Shown: piece after piece, positions 42,394 through 50,425 of the stretch
Numbering within the stretch: the first letter of the stretch is position 1
Layout of the letters: each line of letters begins with the position of its first letter
From: Rhizobium anhuiense
GTDB taxonomy: Bacteria > Pseudomonadota > Alphaproteobacteria > Rhizobiales > Rhizobiaceae
Assembly: GCF_003985145.1 (NCBI RefSeq)
Contig: NZ_ML133521.1
Span: 186,001 to 250,000, forward strand
Length of the DNA stretch: 64,000 bases
Direction of reading: 5' to 3'
Translations under genes and position numbers: made by a program
Notes under the pieces: generated by a model
Told to the model about the DNA's origin: nothing
The model's input: the letters and a program-made list of their open reading frames with translations, nothing else
The model's database searches: none

Positions 42394-43491
42394 ATGAAGC
42401 GCAGAATGTTATTGCAGGCAACGGTCGCAACCGTCGCCGTTATGCTGAGCATCCCGGCATTGGCCGATTCCATGGCCGACGCCAAGGCCGTGGTCGACAA
42501 GTATGCTTCCAAGGTAAGCGCCTGGGATGGCCCGACGAGCGGCCCCAAGGGCGCGACCGGAAAGAACATCGTCATTCTTGCCGCCGATATGAAGAACGGC
42601 GGCATCCTCGGCGTGGTCAATGGCGTTCAGGAAGCGGCAGGCGCGCTGGGCTGGACGGTGAAGGCGCTCGACGGCGCCGGTTCGATCGGCGGGCGGACCG
42701 CCGCCTTCGGCCAGGCCATGGCGCTGAAGCCGGATGGTATCATCATCAACGGCTTCGACGCGGTCGAGCAGAAGCCGGCGATGGAAGCGGCCAAGGCTGC
42801 CGGCATTCCGATGGTTTCCTGGCATGCGGCGTCGGCTGTCGGTCCGGTTCCCGAAGTCGGTGTCTTCGCAAACGTCACCACCGATGCGATGGAAGTGTCG
42901 AAGTCCGCGGCGGATTGGGCCTTTGCCGATGCCGGCGGCAAGCCCGGCGTCATCATCTTCACCGACTCCACCTATGCGATCGCGATCGCCAAGGCCGATC
43001 GCATGAAGAAGGAGATCGAGGATCTCGGCGGCACGGTGCTCGAATATGTCGACACGCCGATTGCCGAAACCTCTCAGCGCATGCCGCAGCTCACCACCTC
43101 GCTTCTGCAGAAATATGGCGCGAAGTGGACGCATTCCCTGGCGATCAACGACCTCTACTACGACTTCATGGGACCTTCGCTCGCCTCAGCCGGTATTGCA
43201 GGCGACGGAAAACCGGTGAACGTCGCCGCCGGCGACGGTTCGGAGAGCGCCTATCAGCGGATCCGCGCCAAGCAGTTTCAGGCCGTCACGGTCGCCGAGC
43301 CGCTCAACCTTCAGGGCTGGCAACTCGTCGACGAATTGAACCGCGCCTTTGCCGGCGCTCCCTGGTCGGGCTACGTCTCGCCGCTGCATGTGGTAACGAG
43401 CGCAAACGTCGAGTTTGACGGCGGACCGAAGAACAGCTTCGATCCCGACAACGGTTACCGCGATCAATACAAGAAAATCTGGGGCAAATAA
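42394..43491 (+). CDS. Sugar ABC transporter periplasmic binding protein (RbsB-like)
   Basis: A 365-residue protein with a signal peptide (about 1-22, ending in PALADS) and a Peripla_BP_4-type fold: IVILAADMKNGGILGVVNGV, ALKPDGIIINGFDAVEQKPA and IPMVSWHAASAVGP. The ATG at 42394 has GGAGGAG five bases upstream; an upstream GTG at 42388 is less likely. It would capture a sugar acid such as idonate, 5-ketogluconate or gluconate. It is longer than ribose-binding protein (about 296 residues). Confidence 0.85.
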   Translation: MKRRMLLQATVATVAVMLSIPALADSMADAKAVVDKYASKVSAWDGPTSGPKGATGKNIVILAADMKNGGILGVVNGVQEAAGALGWTVKALDGAGSIGGRTAAFGQAMALKPDGIIINGFDAVEQKPAMEAAKAAGIPMVSWHAASAVGPVPEVGVFANVTTDAMEVSKSAADWAFADAGGKPGVIIFTDSTYAIAIAKADRMKKEIEDLGGTVLEYVDTPIAETSQRMPQLTTSLLQKYGAKWTHSLAINDLYYDFMGPSLASAGIAGDGKPVNVAAGDGSESAYQRIRAKQFQAVTVAEPLNLQGWQLVDELNRAFAGAPWSGYVSPLHVVTSANVEFDGGPKNSFDPDNGYRDQYKKIWGK

Positions 43492-43500
43492 GCCTTTCAG

Positions 43501-43528
43501 TCAGGGCGTATCGACCGATACGCCCTGA
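43501..43528. terminator. Hairpin after the sugar-binding-protein gene
   Basis: TCAGGGCGTATCG and CGATACGCCCTGA are exact reverse complements separated by only two bases (13-base arms). It follows the binding-protein stop by 9 bases. Without a T-run it may be an mRNA-stabilising stem, since another small gene follows 58 bases on; it could also be an operator. Confidence 0.55.
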
Positions 43529-43586
43529 TATTCCGACAACACACCACCATCGATCCAGCTCCGGCGAGTTTTGGAAAAGAGACCCT

Positions 43587-43919
43587 ATGATCATTCGTTA
43601 TGCTTTGTTTGAAGGCGAAATCCATCCCGGCAGAGAAGCGGAATTCCGCGCATTCGTGCGGCAGCGGCTCGTCCCTCTCTGGACGAAGTTTCCGGGCGCC
43701 GAGGAAATCCGGGTACTGGACGGAATGGAACGAGACGAAGGCGCCCCGATCTATGCCATGGCGCTCGCCATTCGTTATCCCGATATGGATGCGGTGAAGG
43801 CGGCACTGCTTTCCGGTGTGCGGTCCGAGAGCCGCGAAGTCACCGGCGAACTCCTGCAACTCTTCACCGGCAAGGTGCATCACCACGTATTCTCGGCCAA
43901 CGAATACGCACCGGCCTGA
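43587..43919 (+). CDS. Small dimeric alpha/beta-barrel protein of unknown function
   Basis: A 110-residue soluble protein. Its pattern (MIIRYALFEGEIHPGREAEF, then AMALAIRYPDMDAVKAALL, then LLQLFTGKVHHHV) resembles the EthD/stress-responsive dimeric alpha-beta barrel fold. No catalytic residues can be named. It is the last gene of the idonate/gluconate cluster, separated from the binding protein by a strong stem and followed by a T-run terminator, so it is probably transcribed with the cluster. A sugar-acid or lactone mutarotase-like role would be a guess. Confidence 0.6.
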   Translation: MIIRYALFEGEIHPGREAEFRAFVRQRLVPLWTKFPGAEEIRVLDGMERDEGAPIYAMALAIRYPDMDAVKAALLSGVRSESREVTGELLQLFTGKVHHHVFSANEYAPA

Positions 43920-44007
43920 CATCAGGCGAGTTTGACGTCGACGCCGGTTCGGGCGAAGGTCGATTACTCCGGCCGTCGCCTGCTCTTATCAACAGAAGAG
44001 ACCTATT

Positions 44008-44041
44008 AAGCGCCGCGGACGATGTCCCAGGCGCTTTTTTT
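44008..44041 (+). terminator. Rho-independent terminator
   Basis: AAGCGCC pairs with GGCGCTT, with an inner GGAC/GTCC stem, followed directly by a run of T residues. It ends the sugar-acid cluster about 90 bases after the last gene. Confidence 0.8.
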
Positions 44042-44141
44042 ACGCCTGCTCACCCCGATCATCCTGCGAAGGTGCCGGATGCGATCGTTCCGGATGCTCG
44101 ACTTTTGGGGACAATTTTCCACCAGCGACGCTTTTATTAAA

Positions 44142-44166
44142 CTAAATAGTCTACCGATTTAGTAGA
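44142..44166. promoter_or_regulatory. AT-rich inverted repeats before the sulfonate operon
   Basis: Two nested inverted repeats overlap: CTAAAT (44142-44147) with ATTTAG (44157-44162), and TCTAC (44150-44154) with GTAGA (44162-44166). They lie about 63 bases before the binding-protein ATG, where a sulfur-starvation regulator could bind. Which regulator is unknown. Confidence 0.4.
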
Positions 44167-44228
44167 TTATCCGCCATTTTACCGTGCATCGTTCCTGCAA
44201 ACAACAATCCGAAACGGGAAGATTGACG

Positions 44229-45254
44229 ATGACATTGGCAAAGACATTCAAAATTGCGTTGTTCAGTCTGCTTGGTCTCAGTGCCGTTCATGGTCCGGCG
44301 GCGGCCCAGGCAGATGCCCCCCTGCTTGCCAAAGTGCCGCCAGGCACGGTGCTGACGATCGGCGATCCGGTCACCCAGAAAGCTCTCGAAGTGTCCGGCC
44401 TCGACAAAGAGCTCAGTTTTGAAGTGAAATGGGCCAATATCAGCGGCGGGCCGCAGACGTCGGAAGCTTTTCGCGCCCATGCGCTTGATGTCGGATCGGT
44501 GGCCGAGATCCCCTCGATCTTCGCCAACTGGAACAACCTGCCCGTCCGCAATATCGCCTATCGCGAACGTCGTGACCCAATCGCCAATCCCATCTACCGC
44601 TTCGGTATCGCACCCGGCGCAGCCGTCAAGACGCTGGCCGATTTCCGCGGCAAACGCATCGCCTTCAGCCCGGGCCAGGCCCAGGGCACGCTCGTCCTTC
44701 GGGCGCTGCATGCGGCAGGTCTGAAGAGCAGCGACGTCACCCTGGTGGAACTGCCGAGCACCGGCGACGTCTATCCGAAGGCATTGGCGAGCAAGCAAGT
44801 CGATATCGCGCCGCTCGGCGGTGTCTATATCAGGCGGTACATCAGCCAATATGGATCGGACGGAGCGACCCTCGTGGAGCATGGCCTGCGGGACGATCCG
44901 AGCCATCTTTATGCGCCGCAATGGGTTCTCGATGATCCCGCCAAGGCGGCAGCTCTCTCCGAATATGTTGGCCTGTGGGCACGCGCCACCGAATGGGTGA
45001 ACCGCAATCCGGACCTCTGGATCAAGGAATATTATGTCGGTCAGCAGGGCCTCAGCCAGGAGGATGGGGAATTTCTCGTCAAGCTGACCGGCGAACAGAT
45101 CGTTCCCGCCGATTGGAGCGAAGTGAAGAAGCGCCACCAGGAAACCATCAACCTGCTGGCGGACGAGCTCGGCTACCAATCTTTCGATGTGGAAACGATT
45201 TTCGACAACCGTTTCGAAAAGCTCGGTGCCGCGGCTCTCGCCAAGAGCCAGTAA
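44229..45254 (+). CDS. Sulfonate/nitrate-type ABC transporter binding protein (SsuA-like)
   Basis: A 341-residue periplasmic protein with a signal peptide (about 1-28, ending AAAQA). The fold and segments (VLTIGDPVTQKALEVSGL; ALDVGSVAEIPSIFANW; FRGKRIAFSPGQAQGTLVLR) match the SsuA/NrtA/TauA family. The ATG at 44229 starts the predicted signal peptide. It begins an operon with a SsuC-type permease, SsuB-type ATPase and two flavin monooxygenases, so an organosulfur substrate is likely. Confidence 0.85.
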   Translation: MTLAKTFKIALFSLLGLSAVHGPAAAQADAPLLAKVPPGTVLTIGDPVTQKALEVSGLDKELSFEVKWANISGGPQTSEAFRAHALDVGSVAEIPSIFANWNNLPVRNIAYRERRDPIANPIYRFGIAPGAAVKTLADFRGKRIAFSPGQAQGTLVLRALHAAGLKSSDVTLVELPSTGDVYPKALASKQVDIAPLGGVYIRRYISQYGSDGATLVEHGLRDDPSHLYAPQWVLDDPAKAAALSEYVGLWARATEWVNRNPDLWIKEYYVGQQGLSQEDGEFLVKLTGEQIVPADWSEVKKRHQETINLLADELGYQSFDVETIFDNRFEKLGAAALAKSQ

Positions 45255-45288
45255 CGTTCGACGTCCCTTCGGAGAGGAGACCTGAAGC

Positions 45289-46188
45289 ATGGCAACCACT
45301 TGGGATGCAGATGAGGCGAAACTATCCCTGACATCAGGCGGGAGAGTTGCGCATCGAGTTTCACGAACGGCAAGGCCGGCCGGCTCGACTGGCTCCGCCG
45401 GCCCTCGCGCCCGTCGTAGGCTGGGTCCAGGACCCGCAATCCCTTTCGGGCTGCAGATCGGGCCGGCATTGCTTGTCCTGACCTGGGTCGTCGGCTCGGC
45501 GCTCGGATGGATCGACCCGCGCATCCTGTCGGCGCCGTGGACGGTCATCGAGGCTTTCGCAAGGCTGATAGAGCAGGGCCGCCTGCAGGACAATTTCGTG
45601 ACGTCGGCGACGCGCGCCCTGCTCGGCCTGAGCATCGGATTGCTGATCGGTACGCTCCTGGCGGTTGTCGCCGGCCTGTCCCGGATCGGCGAAGCCCTGA
45701 TCGATGGTCCGGTCCAGATCAAACGCGCGATACCGACGCTGGCCCTGATCCCCTTGCTGATCCTGTGGTTCGGCATCGGCGAGGGCATGAAGGTCACCAC
45801 CATCGTGCTTGCCGTCATCGTGCCGATTTACATCCACACCCATAATGCGCTCCGCAGCATCGACAGCCGTTATGTCGAACTGGCCGAGACGCTGCGCATG
45901 AGCCAGAAGGACTTCATCCTTCAGGTGGTGCTGCCGGGCGCCTTGCCGGGTTTCCTCTTAGGCCTGCGGTTTGCCGTTACCCTCTGCTGGGTCTCTCTCG
46001 TCGTGGTCGAGCAGATCAACGCCACCAGCGGGCTCGGCTACATGATCGATCTTGCCCGCAATTACGGGCAGACCGACGTCATTCTCGTCGGCCTGGTGGT
46101 CTATGTGCTGCTGGGTCTCATTTCGGACGGTCTCGTCCGTCTGCTCGAACGGAGGGTCCTCTCATGGCGCCGCACCCTGGCAAACTGA
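45289..46188 (+). CDS. ssuC: Sulfonate-type ABC transporter permease (SsuC-like)
   Basis: A 299-residue permease. About 45 hydrophilic, Arg-rich residues precede six membrane segments. The coupling loop YVELAETLRMSQKDFILQVV and the end QTDVILVGLVVYVLLGLISD are family signatures of SsuC/TauC permeases. It overlaps the ATPase gene by 25 bases, which indicates coupling. Confidence 0.87.
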   Translation: MATTWDADEAKLSLTSGGRVAHRVSRTARPAGSTGSAGPRARRRLGPGPAIPFGLQIGPALLVLTWVVGSALGWIDPRILSAPWTVIEAFARLIEQGRLQDNFVTSATRALLGLSIGLLIGTLLAVVAGLSRIGEALIDGPVQIKRAIPTLALIPLLILWFGIGEGMKVTTIVLAVIVPIYIHTHNALRSIDSRYVELAETLRMSQKDFILQVVLPGALPGFLLGLRFAVTLCWVSLVVVEQINATSGLGYMIDLARNYGQTDVILVGLVVYVLLGLISDGLVRLLERRVLSWRRTLAN

Positions 46189-46913
46189 AGCCCGCGACCA
46201 AGGCCGTCCACGTGCGGAACCTCGTACGCCGGTTTGCGAAAAAGACCATCCTTGACGGCGTCGATCTCGACATCGAGGAAGGCGAATTCGTCGCCCTGCT
46301 CGGCCGAAGCGGCTCCGGCAAAAGCACGTTTTTGAGGGCTCTTGCCGGTCTCGATCACGATGTCGAGGGCACCGGCACCCTCGAGACGCCGGAAAGCCTT
46401 TCGGTGGTTTTCCAGGATGCCCGCCTGCTGCCGTGGCGCAGCGTGATCCAAAACGTCACGCTCGGCCTGGCCGGCACCACCGGTCAGGAAGCCGGAAGGA
46501 AGGCTTTGGCGGAAGTGGGACTTGAAGGGCGGGAAACGGCGTGGCCGAACCAGCTTTCGGGCGGCGAGCAGCAGAGGGTCGCCCTTGCCCGTTCGCTGGT
46601 GCGGGAGCCGGCCCTACTTCTCGCCGATGAGCCGTTCGGCGCGCTCGACGCGCTGACCCGGCTGAAGATGCACGATCTGCTGCGGGAATTGTGTGCAAGG
46701 CACCGTCCTGCGGTGCTGCTCGTCACCCACGATGTCGACGAGGCGATTTCGCTGGCCGACCGGATACTGGTCCTCGACGAAGGCCGTCTCATCGAGGATC
46801 TCAAGATCGATCTGCCGACGCCGCGCGATCATGGCGATCCGCGCTTTGCACAATTCCGCGCCCACCTCCTCAGCCGGCTCGGGGTCGACCTCCCGGGCCG
46901 CAAGGCTGCCTGA
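46164..46913 (+). CDS. ssuB: Sulfonate-type ABC transporter ATP-binding protein (SsuB-like)
   Basis: A 249-residue ATPase: Walker A GRSGSGKST (about 50-58), Q-loop VVFQDARLLPW, signature LSGGEQQRV, Walker B LLLADEPFGALD and VTHDVDEAISLADR. QDARLLPW and the DEPFGALD spelling are typical of the SsuB/TauB/NrtD class. The ATG lies within the end of the permease gene. Confidence 0.9.
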   Translation: MAPHPGKLKPATKAVHVRNLVRRFAKKTILDGVDLDIEEGEFVALLGRSGSGKSTFLRALAGLDHDVEGTGTLETPESLSVVFQDARLLPWRSVIQNVTLGLAGTTGQEAGRKALAEVGLEGRETAWPNQLSGGEQQRVALARSLVREPALLLADEPFGALDALTRLKMHDLLRELCARHRPAVLLVTHDVDEAISLADRILVLDEGRLIEDLKIDLPTPRDHGDPRFAQFRAHLLSRLGVDLPGRKAA

Positions 46914-46950
46914 AACGGGCAGCAGCTCAATTTGATCTGGAGATAAGCCA

Positions 46951-48324
46951 ATGAGCACATCGAAACGGCAAATGCGGCTTGGCGCGTTCATCATGGCGAC
47001 CGGCCATCATATCGCCGCCTGGCGCCATCCGGAGGCGCAGGCCGATGCCGGCCTCAATATCGATCACTACCGGGAGCTCGCCCAAACCGCCGAGCGCGGC
47101 AAGTTCGATCTCGTCTTCGTCGCCGATAGTCCTGCGGGATGGGACCGCGCCAAGGACCCGGAAGCGCTTCGTCGCACCGCCCAGGGCGCGCATTTCGAGC
47201 CCCTGACCCTCTGGGCCGCCCTCTCGCAGGTCACCAAGCATATCGGCTTCGTCGCGACCGCATCGACGACCTATGAGGATCCCTATCTTCTCGCCCGCAG
47301 GTTTGCGTCGCTGGACTACATCTCCAAGGGCCGTGCGGCCTGGAACGTCGTCACGACGGGCGCGGATGTTTCGAAGAATTTTTCGATCGCCGGCCATCCC
47401 GCCCATGCCGATCGTTATGAGCGGGCCGAGGAATTCGTCGACCTGGTGAAGGGCCTGTGGGATTCCTATGAAGACGACGCCTTCATCCGCGATAAGGAGA
47501 GCGGCGTCTATCTCGATCCCGACAAGGTGCATCTCGTCGATCACAAGGGCAAGTTCTTCTCGGTGGCCGGTCCGCTCAACGTCGGCCGTCCGGTTCAGGG
47601 CTATCCTGTCATCGTGCAGGCCGGCGCATCCGAACCGGGACGCGAGCTTGCCGCCCGCACGGCCGAGATGATCTTTACCGCCAACCAGACTCTCGAGGAT
47701 GCGCAGGAATTCTACTCCGACGTCAAAGGCCGGCTCGCCCGCTACGGCCGCCGGCCGGACGAACTGCTGATCAGTCCCGGGATATTCCCCGTTCTCGGCG
47801 GCACGGAAGCCGAAGCCCAGGCGAATTACGACTATATCCAATCCCTGGTTCATCCCTCCATTGCCTGGAATATCCTCGCCCGCCACTACAGGGGCGTCGA
47901 TCTTTCCGGCTACTCGCTTGACGACCCCGCCCCGCCCCTGCCCGATAATACCGAACTTAACAAAAGCCGCCTCAAGCTGGTTTCCGACCTGGTGTCGCGC
48001 AACAATCTGACACTGCGCCAGTTCTATCTGGCGGTCGCCACCGCTCGCGGCCACCGGACGGTTGTCGGAACACCCGAGCAGATCGCCGATGCGATGCAGA
48101 CATGGTTCGAGAACGGAGCCGCCGACGCCTTCAACATCATGCCGCCGGTGCTGCCCACGGCGCTGACCGATTTCGTCGATCAGGTCGTCCCCATCCTGCG
48201 CAAGCGCGGCCTGTTCCGGCACGAATATGAAGGCACGACGCTGCGGGAGAACCTCGGCCTCCAGCGCCCGCCGAATGGCTTCGCACTTCAGGTGCAGCAG
48301 CAAAAGGCGCAGGCCGCCGTATGA
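46951..48324 (+). CDS. Flavin-dependent monooxygenase of the NtaA/SnaA/DszA family
   Basis: A 457-residue class C flavin monooxygenase of the bacterial luciferase-like superfamily, which uses FMNH2 supplied by a separate reductase. Visible: MRLGAFIMATGHHIAAWRHP at the start, FVATASTTYEDPYLLARRFA, SKGRAAWNVVTTG and PVIVQAGASEPGRELAARTA, all typical of the NtaA/DszA subgroup. Members oxidise nitrilotriacetate, dibenzothiophene sulfone or related substrates; in this operon cleavage of a C-S bond to free sulfite is likely. GGAGATAA precedes the ATG. Confidence 0.87.
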   Translation: MSTSKRQMRLGAFIMATGHHIAAWRHPEAQADAGLNIDHYRELAQTAERGKFDLVFVADSPAGWDRAKDPEALRRTAQGAHFEPLTLWAALSQVTKHIGFVATASTTYEDPYLLARRFASLDYISKGRAAWNVVTTGADVSKNFSIAGHPAHADRYERAEEFVDLVKGLWDSYEDDAFIRDKESGVYLDPDKVHLVDHKGKFFSVAGPLNVGRPVQGYPVIVQAGASEPGRELAARTAEMIFTANQTLEDAQEFYSDVKGRLARYGRRPDELLISPGIFPVLGGTEAEAQANYDYIQSLVHPSIAWNILARHYRGVDLSGYSLDDPAPPLPDNTELNKSRLKLVSDLVSRNNLTLRQFYLAVATARGHRTVVGTPEQIADAMQTWFENGAADAFNIMPPVLPTALTDFVDQVVPILRKRGLFRHEYEGTTLRENLGLQRPPNGFALQVQQQKAQAAV

Positions 48325-48381
48325 TCTCCCGGGGGCTTCCCGGTTTCCGTGTTCCGATCACCGACAGAACTGCAGCATCGC

Positions 48382-49452
48382 ATGAGCAATCATTCCGAAT
48401 TTCTCTGGTATATTCCCAACGACGTCAGACCCGGTCATCGCGGCGATTCCGCCGTCGAGAACCACAACAGCCTGGATACGCTGACCAGCCATGCGCGGGC
48501 GCTCGAAGAGCATGGCTGGAAGGGGGCGCTCATTGGCACCGGTTGGGGCCGCCCCGACACGTTCACCGTCGCGGCCTCGCTCGCCGCACGGACCACCACC
48601 TTCGAACCGCTCATCGCGATCCGCCCTGGCTATTGGCGACCGGCGAATTTCGCATCCGCGGCGGCGACACTGGACCACCTCACAGGCGGCCGCGTGCGGA
48701 TCAACATTGTGTCGGGCAAGGACAACTTAGCCGCCTACGGCGACAGCGAGGGCGATCAGGCGCATCGTTATAGCAGGACCAGGGAGTTCATGCGTCTGGT
48801 CCGCCGATTGTGGACGGAAGAAAACGTCACCTCGGCGGGCGAGCACTTCCGGGTCGCCGAATCCACCGTCGCGCCACGTATAGAGGTTCGTGGCGACCGT
48901 CGGCACCCCAAGTTCTATTTCGGCGGCGCCTCGGAGGCGGCCGAGCGGGTGGCCGCGGCCGAGGCCGATGTCCAGCTTTTCTGGGGTGAGCCGTTGGATG
49001 GTGTCCGCGAGCGGATCGACCGGCTCAAGGCGCTGAGCCGGGAGCTGGGCCGCGACCTCCCGCCGCTGGAATTCGGCCTGCGGATCACGACGCTGGTCCG
49101 CGACACCACGGAACAGGCCTGGGCCGACGCCGAGGCGAAGGTCGCCGAGATGGCGAGAAACAAAGGTACCGGCTGGCACGATCACCAGCGTGTGCTCGCC
49201 GTCGGCCAGCAGCGGCTTCTCGAGCTGCATGAGCGCGGCGACGTGCTCGACGACAACCTCTATACGGCGCCGGGCAAGTTCGGCGGCGGCGGTGCCGGCA
49301 CCACCTGGCTGGTCGGCTCGGCGGCGGATGTCGCCCGCTCGCTGCGCAAATACCAGGATCTCGGCATCACCCACTTCGTGCTGTCCGACACGCCCTATCT
49401 CTCCGAGATCAGGCGGCAGGGCGATCAGCTCCTGCCGCTGCTACGCGGCTGA
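48382..49452 (+). CDS. ssuD: SsuD-like FMNH2-dependent alkanesulfonate monooxygenase
   Basis: A 356-residue luciferase-like monooxygenase close in pattern to SsuD: FLWYIPNDV, ATLDHLTGGRVRINIVSGKD, FYFGGASEAAERVAAAEADV, VGQQRLLELHERGD and GGGAGTTWLVGSA. It oxidises alkanesulfonates to aldehyde and sulfite with reduced flavin. The homologous N-terminus begins at the ATG 48382; a GTG at 48349 is possible. It is 57 bases after the NtaA-type gene. No flavin reductase gene is in the operon, so FMNH2 must come from elsewhere. Confidence 0.82.
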   Translation: MSNHSEFLWYIPNDVRPGHRGDSAVENHNSLDTLTSHARALEEHGWKGALIGTGWGRPDTFTVAASLAARTTTFEPLIAIRPGYWRPANFASAAATLDHLTGGRVRINIVSGKDNLAAYGDSEGDQAHRYSRTREFMRLVRRLWTEENVTSAGEHFRVAESTVAPRIEVRGDRRHPKFYFGGASEAAERVAAAEADVQLFWGEPLDGVRERIDRLKALSRELGRDLPPLEFGLRITTLVRDTTEQAWADAEAKVAEMARNKGTGWHDHQRVLAVGQQRLLELHERGDVLDDNLYTAPGKFGGGGAGTTWLVGSAADVARSLRKYQDLGITHFVLSDTPYLSEIRRQGDQLLPLLRG

Positions 49453-49808
49453 GGCAGAAGCAGGAATTCCTCGCCGCCCATGCGGATTGCCAGGCTACCT
49501 TCCCTCCCGGCATCGCCCAGCAAGCCGGCAACGTGGCGCAGAACGATATCGCCGATGGAATGAAAAGATGTCGTTGATGCTTTTGAAATGGTCGATGTCG
49601 ACCGATAATAGGGCGGCATGGGTCAGGCTGGAACCGACCCAGTCCGAGTGCGGCATTCCCGGTCCAGGTGCATGGCGCTGTCGAGCAGTTCCCGCCAGCT
49701 CGCTGCCGGGTTCTCGTCATGCTTTGACTCGGAAGAAGCCCGGCGTGCCACCTCCGCCCCATTTCTTTCCACGCCGCATCGTCCATGAGAACCTCTAACA
49801 ATTCTCAA
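49453..49808 (-). pseudogene. Decayed diguanylate cyclase (GGDEF) fragment
   Basis: Reading three frames in turn gives a broken GGDEF domain: ELLDSAMHLDRECRTRTG, then ALLSVDIDHFKSINDIFS, then SIGDIVLRHVAGLLGD and finally AIRMGGEEFLLLP. The substrate-binding DHFKSIND and the GGEEF loop are recognisable, but frameshifts near 49620 and 49557 separate them. The fragment ends at the SsuD-like gene's 3' end, so the last part of the domain is missing. It is the relic of a longer signalling protein, probably not expressed as an enzyme. Confidence 0.7.
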
Positions 49809-50425
49809 AGTGTTGGGCTTAACAACCGGCGAACTCCGCTGATCGGCATCGACTCGCTGTCCTAATACAACCGGAAAGACTCGTAATTATTGTTGGTCAT
49901 TCGCCGAGATCGTCGCTCGAATCGGGCGCAAGAAAAGTGCTACGGTCTAATCTTACAACATAAGATCTGTGCAAATTCTGCCGGACAACTTATCATATTC
50001 TCTTGATGCGGGCATATGCCCAGCGAATGCGCAAATTTCCGCGAAAATATACGAAAAGCGCTGCAGAATGGCGCCCTGTCGGCTCCGTTTACACTCTATA
50101 AAATATATTCGCCTAAATTTTTTGATGTCGGAGCGACGGTCTCAGGATCGTCACCTATGCCATGATGGCGCACCAGGCCCCGAAATCTCGCATAATATCG
50201 ACGTTGTTACTTTGACACACCGCCTCGCATCTTGGGCGCGATGGCTCCGCGCACTCACAGGGTAAACGCGCAAGGGCATGCAAATGGCATCGTTCCGGCG
50301 CGCAAACGCGCCTTTCGGCGCATTCGGGGACAGATCGAGGGCCTCGCATTTGAACGAGATATCACGCGCGACCCTGGCGACCAGACACGTTTCAACAAAC
50401 CTCGCCCACACGATGGAGAGTGCGA
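49809..50425. other. Upstream region of the chemoreceptor (617 bases, no gene)
   Basis: No supported reading frame. The part around 49930-50140 is clearly more AT-rich than its surroundings and contains the palindrome at 50010-50021; it probably holds the chemoreceptor promoter. A small stem GGCGCG-CAAA-CGCGCC lies at 50297-50312. Confidence 0.5.
50010..50021. promoter_or_regulatory. 12-bp palindrome in the AT-rich region
   Basis: GGGCATATGCCC is perfectly symmetrical and stands out in AT-rich surroundings about 400 bases before the chemoreceptor gene. A regulator site is possible; nothing identifies the regulator. Confidence 0.25.

Larger units (their letters stand above)
43920..44228. other. 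Spacer between the sugar-acid and sulfonate clusters
   Basis: The 309 bases hold no gene. They contain a typical T-run terminator at 44008-44041 and an AT-rich inverted-repeat region at 44142-44166 just before the sulfonate binding-protein gene. Confidence 0.6.
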
